A stretch of 64,000 nt of DNA from Limnochorda pilosa (lineage in GTDB: Bacteria; Bacillota; Limnochordia; Limnochordales; Limnochordaceae). The DNA is taken from the NCBI RefSeq assembly GCF_001544015.1, contig NZ_AP014924.1, forward strand, positions 1,178,001 through 1,242,000, read 5' to 3'. This document shows, piece after piece, positions 1-8,413 of the stretch (the first letter of the stretch is position 1; every line of letters starts with the position of its first letter). A model generated the notes under the pieces. That model worked only from the letters and a program-made list of their open reading frames with translations. It ran no database searches and was not told the origin of the DNA. The translations under genes and the position numbers were made by a program.

Positions 1-1194
1 CTCCTGCACCTTCACCAGGAAGACCGTCTCCCGCAGCTGGTGGTCCCAGGGCCGGAAGGAGACGCCGATCCCCTTGTAGACGTCGAAGAGCGTCGCTTCC
101 CCTTCCAGGTAGGCCGCGAGCTGGCCCGGGTCCGTCGTCCCGGCGAAGGAGGCCGCCTCCCACAGGATCTTCACCGACGCCCAGGCGGCCCAAGCGGGGG
201 GATCCATGGGCTGGCCCCACCGTTCGAGGAAGCGGGCGTTCAGCTCACGTCCCCCGTAGTTGTCCAGGGTCGCCTCCCAGAGGGTGGCGCGGTAGCCAGT
301 CCCGGTCCGGGGCGCCGAGGTGCGGGCGGCCGCGAAGAAGGTGCGGGTCTGGGCGACGGCCTCAGGGAAGCCGGTGACCCGGTGGGGAAGACCCGCCTCC
401 TCGTACTGGCCCAGGAAGTCGAGCTGGCCCACCCCGTCCAGGAGGAGCAGCACGAGGTCGGGTTTGGCCTCCCGGATCTGCTCCAACACCGGGCGGTACT
501 CGGGTTCGCCTGGCGCGACGCTGGCGTTCCCCGCCTCCCTCCCTCCCCAGTGGCGCTGGGCGAGGGCGTGCCGGGCCCGCTCGAGCCGTGCACGGCCCTC
601 GGGGGCGTCGGGCGTCACGAAGAACCAGCGCCGGGCGCCCTGGCGGACGAACCAGTCGGCCACAGCGTCCAGGTACATGGCGGCGCTGGCCTCCACGTGG
701 AAGGTATGGCGCCGGCACCCCTCGTGCCGCAGGGCGTCGCTCGCGCAGCCGATATTGAGGAAGAGCGCCCCTCGCTGCTCGGCCAGGTCTGCGAGGGCGG
801 AGCAGCCCTCCGGGTCGAAGCCGCCCAGGATGCCGTAGACGCCCTCGCGTGCCATGAGGCGCGCCGCCGCCCGCACGGCGGCCGCGGGCGTGGGGGCGCT
901 GGCCGTCAGGACTTCGAAGCGACGCCCCAGCATCTCGGCGATCCCCGAGAACTCCTCACCGGCCATGATGGCGCCCTTCCGGGCGGCCTCGCCCGCCACC
1001 TGGTACGTGGCCGCCGAGACGGGCGAGATCCCCGTGCGTACCGGGCCCACGTAGGCCACGCGCAGGGGCTCGGCCTGAGCCCTTGCCCGGAGTGGGGCGA
1101 TCGACGCGGGCGGGCTGCCGGCCAGGAGCCCTGCTGCCAGCCGGGCCGCCCCCGCCAGGAAGCGGCGTCGCGACATGCCGCGTGGCAGGCTCAC
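1..1194 (-). CDS. PQQ-dehydrogenase-associated ABC substrate-binding protein (3' end outside window)
   Basis: A periplasmic type I solute-binding protein of the branched-chain amino-acid receptor fold, resembling the family that accompanies PQQ alcohol dehydrogenases (TIGR03863 type). It opens with a twin-arginine-like signal (SRRRFLAGA followed by an Ala/Leu-rich stretch) and then the mature start EPLRVAYVGP. I chose the GTG start because it overlaps the upstream stop as GTGA and is preceded by GGAAGGTGG; an ATG six codons later has no ribosome site. The 398 codons seen are near the family length, so little is missing. It is third after xoxF and the XoxJ-cytochrome gene, so it probably serves the same dehydrogenase. 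No transporter for it lies in the window, and its ligand is unknown. Confidence 0.82.
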   Translation of the reverse strand, partial: MSLPRGMSRRRFLAGAARLAAGLLAGSPPASIAPLRARAQAEPLRVAYVGPVRTGISPVSAATYQVAGEAARKGAIMAGEEFSGIAEMLGRRFEVLTASAPTPAAAVRAAARLMAREGVYGILGGFDPEGCSALADLAEQRGALFLNIGCASDALRHEGCRRHTFHVEASAAMYLDAVADWFVRQGARRWFFVTPDAPEGRARLERARHALAQRHWGGREAGNASVAPGEPEYRPVLEQIREAKPDLVLLLLDGVGQLDFLGQYEEAGLPHRVTGFPEAVAQTRTFFAAARTSAPRTGTGYRATLWEATLDNYGGRELNARFLERWGQPMDPPAWAAWASVKILWEAASFAGTTDPGQLAAYLEGEATLFDVYKGIGVSFRPWDHQLRETVFLVKVQE

Positions 1195-2510
1195 CAGACC
1201 ACCTTCCCAGGGTCTCCCTTGTAGAGGGAACGGATGAAGGCGACGACCTCCCAGATCTCCTCCTCGCTCAGATACCCGCCCCAGGCCGGCATGCCGTTGG
1301 GGCGCCCGTCGTGGATGGTCTTGAAGACGCTCGCGTCGTCGCCTCCGTAGATCCACCGGCTGTCCACCAGGCTCGGGCCCATGCCGCCGCCCCCCTGGGT
1401 GCCGTGGCAGCCGTAGCAGCCCCACTTGGAGAAGAGCGCCTTCCCCTCCGCGATGGCCTCCTCGTCGCCGGTGTAGGGGTTCTTCTGGGGGAGCTCCTCG
1501 CCCTCGGCACCGCCTTCCTCGCCCGCAGCGGCGGTAGGTGCGACCCAGCGGCGCAGCTTTGCCAGGGCCGATCGCAGCCGATCCACCAAAGCCCGGGCGC
1601 CCTGCCCGCGCCGAAGGCCGGTGGCCGAGGCATCTTTCGGGGGTGGCGCTGAGGCGCCCGCGGAACCGGGTGCCCCGGGGATGGGCAGGGTGGGGACCCC
1701 GTACTCCGTCAGGACCGCCTGGATCTGCTCCCAGTTGGCCTCAATGGCCCGATCCAGCTGGTCGCGCAGGGCCTCGTCGCCCTGGCGGACCGCCATGGAG
1801 ACCGAGAAGACCATGGGCAGGAAGGGCGGCTCGATCTCGGGGGTGACGGGGTGCAGTTTCAGCTCCACCGGCATCTTCTTGGCGAAGTAGCCCGCGATGG
1901 GTCCCCAGACGATGGCCACGTCCACGTCGCCGTCGGCCACCGCCTGCATGATGGGTGCGAGCGGTGCGGGAGAGGTGTAGTCCCCGTAGACGCTGTAGCC
2001 CACCACGTTTTCCGCCATGCCGCGGTTCGCCAGCGCGTGGGCGGGCGGGGTGTTCGTGTAGTCGTCGCCCACCATCTGAACGCCGATGTGGAGGTCCCGC
2101 AGGACGGGGTCGTCCAGCGAGGCGATCTCGAGAGCGCGATCCGACCGGGTGACGAAGACGTAGCTGGTGCGGTAGTAGGGCTCGGACGTGAGGGCGAGGG
2201 GGTACTGGTCGGGGACGCCCATCACCACGTCGCACAGCCCCTCGCGCAGGGTCTCCCGGATGAAGCCCCGGCGCTGGGGCCACCACGCGTAGGTGAGGCG
2301 GGCGCCCAGGCTGTCCGCCAGCATCTGCGCGATCCGGTTCTCAAACCCCTCCAGCCGGTCGTTGGAATAGGGCAGGTTGTTGGGGTCGGCGCAGACCGTC
2401 AACTCCCAACCATCGTCGCCCTGGGCGGAGGACGTGCTCCCGGAGAGAACCGCCGTCGTCACCAGCAGGCAGGCCAGGAGGATCCCGACCCGCCGGGCAC
2501 CTGGGTGCAT
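1191..2510 (-). CDS. xoxJ: XoxJ-like binding protein fused to class I cytochrome c
   Basis: A 439-residue exported protein with two parts. Residues 1 to about 30 are a signal peptide ending near SSAQG. Residues about 34-270 are a family 3 solute-binding domain of the quinoprotein-associated MxaJ/XoxJ type (start ELTVCADPNNLPYSN). A Pro/Ala-rich linker follows, then a cytochrome c domain with haem site CYGCH at 365-369 and a probable axial Met at 407 in GMPAWGG. It should dock on XoxF and take its electrons. Start ATG 2510 has GAGGGGG upstream; the reading frame stays open further upstream without homology. It lies 137 nt behind xoxF. A separate xoxG was not found, so the cytochrome domain probably replaces it. 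Fused XoxG/XoxJ proteins are known from Methylacidiphilum. Confidence 0.88.
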   Translation of the reverse strand: MHPGARRVGILLACLLVTTAVLSGSTSSAQGDDGWELTVCADPNNLPYSNDRLEGFENRIAQMLADSLGARLTYAWWPQRRGFIRETLREGLCDVVMGVPDQYPLALTSEPYYRTSYVFVTRSDRALEIASLDDPVLRDLHIGVQMVGDDYTNTPPAHALANRGMAENVVGYSVYGDYTSPAPLAPIMQAVADGDVDVAIVWGPIAGYFAKKMPVELKLHPVTPEIEPPFLPMVFSVSMAVRQGDEALRDQLDRAIEANWEQIQAVLTEYGVPTLPIPGAPGSAGASAPPPKDASATGLRRGQGARALVDRLRSALAKLRRWVAPTAAAGEEGGAEGEELPQKNPYTGDEEAIAEGKALFSKWGCYGCHGTQGGGGMGPSLVDSRWIYGGDDASVFKTIHDGRPNGMPAWGGYLSEEEIWEVVAFIRSLYKGDPGKVVW

Positions 2511-2614
2511 GTGCAGGCCCCCTCTTTCGCGCGAGAATGGGGCGGCGTCCCGGCGGCGGGGTGGCGCCGGAGCGGTCGTCACGACGTCACGGCACGCGGG
2601 ACGGCGCAGGATGA

Positions 2615-2636
2615 GGGGAGGGGTGACCCCCTCCCC
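2615..2636 (-). terminator. GC-rich hairpin just after xoxF
   Basis: GGGGAGGGG and CCCCTCCCC form a perfect 9-bp stem with a 4-nt loop, 12 nt past the xoxF stop and before the next gene of the same operon. There is no T-run, so it may be a partial terminator or a 3' stabiliser that sets xoxF expression above the downstream genes. Confidence 0.4.
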
Positions 2637-2647
2637 CCGGCGCTCCG

Positions 2648-4465
2648 CTAGAGGCTGAAGACGTAGAGCATGCCGCCCTTGTTGGTGTAGCGCCCCAGGT
2701 CGCTGAAGGCGTTGACCGCGCCCAGGGCGGCCGTCGGGTCCTCCAGCGAGAGGTCGCCGGCCACGGTCAGGCCCGACCACCCGCCGATCCCTGAGTAGAC
2801 GGCCACGTACTGCTTCCCGTCCGGCCCCAGGAAGGTCATGGGGGCGCCGATGATCCCTGAGCCCACCTTGAACGTCCACAGCACCTCGCCGGTGACGGCG
2901 TTGACTGCCTTGAACCAGCCGTCCATGGTGCCGTAGAAGACCACGTTGCCGCCCGTGGCCAGGACGCCGCTCCAGACGGAGAAGTTCTCCTTGATGCCCC
3001 AGACCTTCCGCCCCCGCGCGCCGTCCCAGGCGACGAACTCGCCCCGGTTGCCGCCGGGGCCCGCATACATCTTCACCGTAGCGCCCACGTAGGGAACGCC
3101 GGCCACGTAGGCGACCTCGGTGCCCTCGTAGTCCATGCAGAGGTTGTTGGTGGGGACGTAGAAGAGCCCGGTCCTGGGCGAGAAGGCCGCGGGTTGCTGA
3201 TCCTTGCCGCCCATGGCCGCGGGGCAGATGTTGGTCGTGTTGACGCCCTGCTTGGTGGACTTGTCGGCGTTGCGCGCGGGCACGCCGGTCTCGAGGTCGA
3301 CGCCGCTCGCCCAGTTGACGTAGACGTAGGGCTGAGCCACCAGCACCTCGCCCGTCGCCCGGTCGATGGTGTAGGCGAAGCCGTTGCGGTCGAAGTTGAC
3401 CAGCACCTTGCGCGGCTTGCCGTTGATGGTGAGGGTGACCAGGATGTTCTCGTTCACCCCGTCGTAGTCCCACTGGTCGTGGGGGGTCTTCTGGTAGGCC
3501 CAGCGCGCGGAGCCCGTATCGGGATCCCGCGCGAAGATGGTCATCGACCACTTGTTGTCGCCGGGGCGCAGGTCCGGGTTCCATGTGCCCGGGTTGCCGA
3601 CCCCGTGGTAGAGCAGGTCCAGCTCGGGATCGTAGGAAAGCCACGTCCAGGTGGCCGAGCCCCCGATCTTCCACTGATCCTCGGGCCAGGTGGTGACGCC
3701 CAGGTCCTTCCCCTTCAGGCTGTCGTAGAAGGGCTTGAAGTCGTCGCCGATGAGCACCTCCGAATCCGGCCCCGTGGTGTACGCCCGCCAGACCTGCTCG
3801 CCGGTGTGGATGTCGTTGGCGGTGAGGAAGCCGCGGATGCCGAACTCCCCGCCGCTGATGCCGGTGATGACCTTGTCCTTCACCACCAAGGGCGCCATGG
3901 TGATGGTCTCGCCCCGGGCCACGTCGCCCTGCTTCACCTGCCAGACGACCTCGCCGGTGTTGGCGTTCAGGGCGTAAGTGTGGGCGTCCAGGGTATTGAA
4001 GAAGACCTTCCCGTCGGCGTAGGTGAGACCCCGGTTCACCACGTCACAGCAGGCGACGCCGATGGAACGCGGGTCGGTGTCGGGGACGAACTTCCACTTG
4101 ACGGCCGGGCCGGGCTGGGTGAGATTCAGGGCGTAGACGATGTTGGGGAAGGGGGTGATGAGGTACATGGTGCTCCCCACCACCAGCGGAGCACCCTCGT
4201 GGCCCCTCAGGACGCCGGTGGAGAAGGTCCACGCCACCTTGAGCTGGTCCACGTTCAGGATGTTGATCTGGTCCAGGGAGCTGTATCGGGTGGCCGAGTA
4301 GTCCTTGGCCGGCATGACCCACTGGCCGTCGTCCCGCTGCAAGTTGAGGAGCTCAGGGAGGGAGCCCTGCTGCTGCGCGATGGCTGGACTCACGGCTGCG
4401 GCGAGGATCAGGGTCAGGGCAGCCATGCAGCCGATCCAACGTCCGGACGAGAGAAGCCTGCTCAT
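2648..4465 (-). CDS. xoxF: Lanthanide-type PQQ methanol dehydrogenase XoxF
   Basis: A 605-residue periplasmic quinoprotein, full length for the PQQ methanol/ethanol dehydrogenase family, with a signal peptide ending AIA-QQQ near residue 30. It oxidises methanol to formaldehyde or formate. Visible features are the vicinal disulfide CC139-140, metal/PQQ ligands E207 (GGEFGIRG) and N291 (GNPGTWN), catalytic D333 and a second Asp, D335, in QWDYDGVN, and R360 in FDRNG. The D-Y-D pattern marks lanthanide-dependent XoxF; calcium enzymes (MxaF) have Ala at the second position. No mxaI-like small subunit gene is present. Upstream are AAAGGAGG and a sigma-A-like promoter. The PQQ genes are 8 kb away on the other strand. 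Methanol is the likely substrate, though other short alcohols are possible. Confidence 0.95.
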   Translation of the reverse strand: MSRLLSSGRWIGCMAALTLILAAAVSPAIAQQQGSLPELLNLQRDDGQWVMPAKDYSATRYSSLDQINILNVDQLKVAWTFSTGVLRGHEGAPLVVGSTMYLITPFPNIVYALNLTQPGPAVKWKFVPDTDPRSIGVACCDVVNRGLTYADGKVFFNTLDAHTYALNANTGEVVWQVKQGDVARGETITMAPLVVKDKVITGISGGEFGIRGFLTANDIHTGEQVWRAYTTGPDSEVLIGDDFKPFYDSLKGKDLGVTTWPEDQWKIGGSATWTWLSYDPELDLLYHGVGNPGTWNPDLRPGDNKWSMTIFARDPDTGSARWAYQKTPHDQWDYDGVNENILVTLTINGKPRKVLVNFDRNGFAYTIDRATGEVLVAQPYVYVNWASGVDLETGVPARNADKSTKQGVNTTNICPAAMGGKDQQPAAFSPRTGLFYVPTNNLCMDYEGTEVAYVAGVPYVGATVKMYAGPGGNRGEFVAWDGARGRKVWGIKENFSVWSGVLATGGNVVFYGTMDGWFKAVNAVTGEVLWTFKVGSGIIGAPMTFLGPDGKQYVAVYSGIGGWSGLTVAGDLSLEDPTAALGAVNAFSDLGRYTNKGGMLYVFSL

Positions 4466-4605
4466 CGTAGTCTCGCCGTCCTCCTTTCGAGCGTGTGACC
4501 CGCGTGGAGCCGCGGCGACCGGTTGCCCGAGGCCCTCGCCTGCCCCGGACCGTCGAGGGTGCCGAGCGTGAACGGAACCCCATCGTCGCGCGCGGCCTGC
4601 AGACT

Positions 4606-4634
4606 ATGGTAGCCAGGAATCACTAGTCCGTCAA
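4606..4634 (-). promoter_or_regulatory. Predicted promoter of xoxF operon
   Basis: On the minus strand TTGACG (-35, 4634-4629) and TACCAT (-10, 4611-4606) are separated by exactly 17 nt, about 140 nt before the xoxF start, leaving a long 5' leader. A short inverted repeat CACTT/AAGTG lies just upstream. Confidence 0.55.
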
Positions 4635-4730
4635 GAAGGATAACACACTTCGCACAAAAAAGTGAACGCGAACGCGTACGGTTCTGTCCTGGGCTGTCGC
4701 GCGCGCGGCGCAGCCGGCGCGGGTGCGGTC

Positions 4731-5474
4731 TCAGAAGGATCCCGCACCCTCCAGGGCTCGGACCGCCTCCCGGGCCAGGGCGGCCAGGCGGGGATCGACG
4801 GGCGTCCGCGGGCGGGGGAGCGACCGGCGGACGTCGAGCTCCTGGACGATCCGCCCCGGCGGGCCGGCTAGGATCACCACCCGATCCGCCAGGTAGATGG
4901 CCTCGGCCGGGTCATGGGTTACGAAGAGGACCGTGGGCCGCCGCTCCTCCCATAGCCGGGCCAGCTCCGCCCGGAGGCGGCAGGCCGTCAGCTCGTCCAG
5001 GGCGCTGAACGGTTCGTCCAGGAGGAGTACGTCCGGGTCCACCGCCAGGGCCCGGGCGACGGCCACCCGCTGCTGCATGCCTGCGGAGAGCTGGTGGGGG
5101 AAGGCGCCGCCATGGTCCCCCAGGCCGACCCGGGCCAGCCACGCCCGCGCGACCCGGCGCCCCTCCTCCCGGGGAAGATCCAGGACGAAGCGGACGTTCT
5201 CCTCCGCCGTGAGCCAGGGCAGGAGCCGTGAGTCCTGGAAGACATGGCCGATCCTGGGAGGCCGGGGGGCGAGGAAGCGGACGGCGCCACCATCAGCCTG
5301 CTCGAGGCCGTTCAAGATCCGCAGGAACGTGGTCTTGCCGCAGCCCGACGGACCCAGCAGGCAGACCAACTCGCCGGGGGCGGCTTCGAGGTGCAACCCG
5401 TCCAGCGCGGCACGCCGGCCCCCGTCGGGGCGGGTGAAGACCTTGGCCAGAGCGGCCACCTGGATCCCGACCAT
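4731..5474 (-). CDS. ABC transporter ATP-binding protein, nitrate/sulfonate/taurine type
   Basis: A 247-residue cytoplasmic ATPase of the SsuB/TauB/NrtD group that powers the adjacent permease. Walker A is GPSGCGKTT, the Q-loop is VFQDSRLLPW, the signature is a relaxed LSAGMQQRVA, and Walker B is VLLLDEPFSALDE. The ATG overlaps the permease stop by one base (TGATG) and has GGAGAGGTG upstream, so the two are translationally coupled. It is the last of three importer genes transcribed toward xoxF. The substrate cannot be read from the sequence; the position next to the methanol genes suggests, but does not show, a role in that pathway. Confidence 0.9.
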   Translation of the reverse strand: MVGIQVAALAKVFTRPDGGRRAALDGLHLEAAPGELVCLLGPSGCGKTTFLRILNGLEQADGGAVRFLAPRPPRIGHVFQDSRLLPWLTAEENVRFVLDLPREEGRRVARAWLARVGLGDHGGAFPHQLSAGMQQRVAVARALAVDPDVLLLDEPFSALDELTACRLRAELARLWEERRPTVLFVTHDPAEAIYLADRVVILAGPPGRIVQELDVRRSLPRPRTPVDPRLAALAREAVRALEGAGSF

Positions 5475-6343
5475 CACCTCTCCTCCCTGTCCCAGGTGGG
5501 GCGGCGCCAGCGGAAGGCCAGGCGCTCCACGGTGCCAAGCACACCCAGGTCCAGCAGGGCCACGACCAGGATGGTGGCCAGGGCGTACGCCAGGATGCCG
5601 CCCATGTCGAACATCTGGAAGAAGAAGCTGATCTGGTACCCCACGCCGTCGGTGCGCCCCATCAGTTCCGCGAAGACGACCATCTTCCAGGCCAGCGACA
5701 GGGCGCCGCGGGCCGCCCCCAGCACGTGGGGCAGCAGCTGGGGCGTCACCACCCGGACCCATACCACCGCGGGGGACCGCCGGAAGGCGCGTGCCATCTC
5801 CACCAGGCCGTGGTCCACCGCCTGGGTAGCCGCCCGGACCTGAGCCGCCACCGATGGGGCCACGCTCAGGGCGACGGCGGCCACCGCCGCCCTGTCGTTG
5901 AGCCCCAGGAGCACGTAGGCCAGCACGATGTAGACGATGCGGGGCAGCGAGAGCCCCACCAGCATCCAGCCCTCCAGGAGCCCGTTCACCAGGCGCGACG
6001 CCCCCATCGCCGCCCCCGCGGCCGAACCGGCGCCCATGGCCAGGGTGAACGCCATCGCCACCCGGCGGAGGGAGACGCCCAGATGGTGCAGCAGGTGACC
6101 GCGGGTCACCTCCTCCACCAGAAGACGAACCGTGGTCCACGGCCCCGGGAGCACCGTCTCCGACAGAAGCAGAGAGAGGAGCCACCAGGCGGCCATCAGG
6201 GTCCACAAGGACAGGATGTGCCCGGCGCCAGGGAGTCGCCGGAAGCGCCTCCCCGCCGGGAGCCCCAGGGTGCGGAGCCCCCGCCAGCCGGCTTCTCCGT
6301 CGACGCGCCCCCGCGCCATCGATCGTGCCCCTTCCAGAGTCAC
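5474..6343 (-). CDS. ABC transporter permease, SsuC/TauC-like
   Basis: A 289-residue inner-membrane permease with about six hydrophobic segments, the first near residues 42-62. The EAA-type coupling loop is degenerate, around VEMARAFRRSPAVVWVRVVTPQLLP. Two starts are plausible: GTG 6343, which overlaps the binding-protein stop as GTGA, and ATG 6319, which has GGAAGGGG eight bases upstream. The longer form is listed. It forms an importer with the ATPase downstream and the binding protein upstream. Confidence 0.88.
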   Translation of the reverse strand: MTLEGARSMARGRVDGEAGWRGLRTLGLPAGRRFRRLPGAGHILSLWTLMAAWWLLSLLLSETVLPGPWTTVRLLVEEVTRGHLLHHLGVSLRRVAMAFTLAMGAGSAAGAAMGASRLVNGLLEGWMLVGLSLPRIVYIVLAYVLLGLNDRAAVAAVALSVAPSVAAQVRAATQAVDHGLVEMARAFRRSPAVVWVRVVTPQLLPHVLGAARGALSLAWKMVVFAELMGRTDGVGYQISFFFQMFDMGGILAYALATILVVALLDLGVLGTVERLAFRWRRPTWDREER

Positions 6344-7335
6344 CTGGCCACCCCGAGGGACGTGGTGAAGACGCCGGGATCGACCCGCTCCACGCCCACG
6401 ACCTCAGCCCCTGCTACCGCCACCAGCCGGCCCACCATGCGCGAGAGGTCGGCCACCGTGGCTTCGCTCCACTCGGACGGGACGCTGGTCTGCCAGGCCT
6501 CCTGTACCGCCGGCAGGAGGGAACGATCGGGCAGACGGTAGAGGCCCTGGTCCACGATCTCCTCCCAGAGGGTCGGGTCCTGCGCGAGACGGTCCCAGGC
6601 GTCCCGCATGGCGGCCACGAAGCCGGACACCGCCTCGGGTTCGGTCTCGACCAACGCTTCCCGGGCCACCAGGACGAGGATGGGCATCTCCGGCGGAAGG
6701 TCCAGGGTGCGGAGGAGCTCATCCACAGAGACGACAGCCCGGTACCGGCCGGTGGCGGTCAGCCGGGCGACGAAGTGCCAGTAGGGCATGGCCGCGTCCA
6801 ACTCGCCCCGGTCCAGCAGCTCCTGCATCAGCGGTGGGGCTGCGGCCAGGGCCTCGGCCTCCTCCTGGGGATCAAAGCCGAAGCGATCGACCGCGGCGGC
6901 CCGCAGGATCAGCCAGCTCTTGTCGTTCAGGCTCGCCACGCCGATGCGCTTCCCCTTCAGGTCCGCAAGGCTGCGGATGGGACTTTCGGCCGGTACCACC
7001 AGCGAGCCCTCTGCCAGGCTGTAGGGGTAGACGGCCTGCACCGGGACCCCCTGGCGCCGGAGGAGGTTGACGCCGATGACGTCGTCGACCACCAGGTCCA
7101 CCTCGCCCGCCTGCAGGGCGATCTTGGCCGCCTGCTTGCTGGCCAGGGTCGTCACCTCCACCTGCACCCCGTGCGCCCGATCCAGCCCGTCGCGCTCGAT
7201 CGCGTGGAGCACCCAGGCGAAGGTCCCCGATGCCTGCAACCCCACCCGGACCGTGCCCGCCGCCCGCGCCGCCCTGGCCGCCAGCATCCAGCAGGCCGCG
7301 AGCACCACCAGGGCCAGTGCCAACCGCCGCTGCAT
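6340..7335 (-). CDS. ABC transporter substrate-binding protein, NrtA/SsuA-like
   Basis: A 331-residue exported type II solute-binding protein. Residues 1-26 are a signal peptide ending ARAA, with no lipobox Cys, so a free periplasmic protein is expected. The body carries family segments such as VRVGLQASGTFAWVLHA, LVVDDVIGVNLLRRQG and LADLKGKRIGVASLN. The ATG has a strong GAGGAGGTG site. It is first of the three-gene importer. The members nearest in architecture bind aliphatic sulfonates, taurine or nitrate. A TTGACC-like -35 lies about 30 nt upstream but the -10 is poor. Confidence 0.88.
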   Translation of the reverse strand: MQRRLALALVVLAACWMLAARAARAAGTVRVGLQASGTFAWVLHAIERDGLDRAHGVQVEVTTLASKQAAKIALQAGEVDLVVDDVIGVNLLRRQGVPVQAVYPYSLAEGSLVVPAESPIRSLADLKGKRIGVASLNDKSWLILRAAAVDRFGFDPQEEAEALAAAPPLMQELLDRGELDAAMPYWHFVARLTATGRYRAVVSVDELLRTLDLPPEMPILVLVAREALVETEPEAVSGFVAAMRDAWDRLAQDPTLWEEIVDQGLYRLPDRSLLPAVQEAWQTSVPSEWSEATVADLSRMVGRLVAVAGAEVVGVERVDPGVFTTSLGVAR

Positions 7336-7879
7336 GATTGCACCTCCTCGCGATCACGAAATGATGGAAAACCTCGGTCAAATCCTACCATAGCACGCTC
7401 CTGGGGCGCGGGCAAGGGCTCGCCGGTGCGAAGACCCGTAGGGGGCGGGCCCGCCCTCGGTCGTCCCGCGCCGGCATCGGCGCGTCCTGCGCCCGGATCC
7501 TGCAGGCCTGCGCCCTCAAGCCCACGAACCGGGCCGTGCGGGCGCGGGGGAGCGCACGGTGGAACGTACGAAAGGCCCAGGGAAAGATGCACAGGCCGCC
7601 TCAGGCTCCAGGAAAAGTTGCCGGCGCGTCGGAAGGAGTCTTCAGTCTGTGAGAGGAAATGTCTTTTTAGGTTCGAGCCACGCTTTTCTGAGTAGCCGCA
7701 TCGGAGACACCGCTCGCAGCAGAAGCTCAACCCCGGCCGGCGACGCGCACCGGCTCCTGCCCCGCTCGACGAGGGAAGGCGTCACGCCTCGGGCACCGAG
7801 GAATCGGAGCCCCGGAGGCCTGCACCCATCATCCGGCAGGCGACCGACGCTCGCCTGCCCGCCGAGAAGGAGTGGTCCC
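7336..7879. other. 544-nt divergent intergenic region
   Basis: No convincing gene is seen here. It separates the minus-strand importer from the plus-strand cox/pqq operon and should hold both promoters. A less GC-rich patch (about 7610-7740) contains T-rich tracts. The part near coxG holds several GC hairpins, including 7835-7859 and GGCGT/ACGCC around 7780. A structured leader RNA is possible but I cannot match one to a known class. Confidence 0.5.
7835..7859 (+). repeat. 9-bp perfect inverted repeat before coxG
   Basis: GGCAGGCGA and TCGCCTGCC enclose a 7-nt loop and end seven bases before the coxG Shine-Dalgarno AAGGAG. The spacing suits a leader hairpin or operator controlling entry into the cox operon. 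No T-run follows, so a simple terminator is less likely. Confidence 0.4.
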
Positions 7880-8335
7880 GTGCAGCTCGAGTACCGTCAC
7901 CAGTACGGGGGCCTCGCCCCGGACGTCCTCTGGGGAGCCCTCTTCGACCCCGAGATCCTTCGAAGGGCCATACCAGGGTGCCAGGGGCTGGAAGGCCAGG
8001 GAGACGGGGCGTACAAAGCGAGCCTCGGGCTGAACGTGGGACCCATCCGGGGCGGTTTCGACGGCCAGGTGGCGCTCAGCGACGCCGAGCCCCCTCGCAG
8101 GTACCGGCTCCGTCTCGACGGCGGCGGCGCCCCCGGCCAGGTCAAGGCCGACGCTTGGATCAGCCTGGAGCCCGACGGGCAGGGCACGTCCCTCCTCTGC
8201 CGGGCGGAGGTGAGCGCCACGGGGACCCTCGCCGCCGTGGGCCAGAGGGTGATGGGCAGCGTCGGCAAGATGCTGGTGGGCCGCTTCTTCAAGAACATCG
8301 AGCACGAGCTCTCCGGCCAACGGGCCACCGGTTGA
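7880..8335 (+). CDS. coxG: CoxG-like SRPBCC protein
   Basis: A 151-residue protein of the CoxG family (SRPBCC/START-like fold), found with aerobic CO dehydrogenases and related molybdenum hydroxylases and thought to help recruit or assemble them at the membrane. The family N-terminal pattern is visible as LFDPEILRRAIPGCQGLE, with GTLAAVGQRVMGSVGKMLVGRF near the C-terminus. The GTG start is set by AAGGAG seven bases upstream; the frame stays open further upstream but without homology. It is the first gene of the plus-strand oxidase operon, 78 nt before coxS. Confidence 0.85.
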   Translation: MQLEYRHQYGGLAPDVLWGALFDPEILRRAIPGCQGLEGQGDGAYKASLGLNVGPIRGGFDGQVALSDAEPPRRYRLRLDGGGAPGQVKADAWISLEPDGQGTSLLCRAEVSATGTLAAVGQRVMGSVGKMLVGRFFKNIEHELSGQRATG

Positions 8336-8413
8336 CCGCCCCGGAGGCCGCGGCCCGCAGCCAGGATCGACGGCGGACGCACCCGCGACCGTCATACGAC
8401 CCAAGGGAGGTGC

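Noticed and set aside
2511-3674. N-terminal extension of the XoxJ-cytochrome frame
   Set aside because: The frame stays open into xoxF, but the extension is Arg/Gly-rich and overlaps the real xoxF frame; the ATG at 2510 has a ribosome site and signal peptide.
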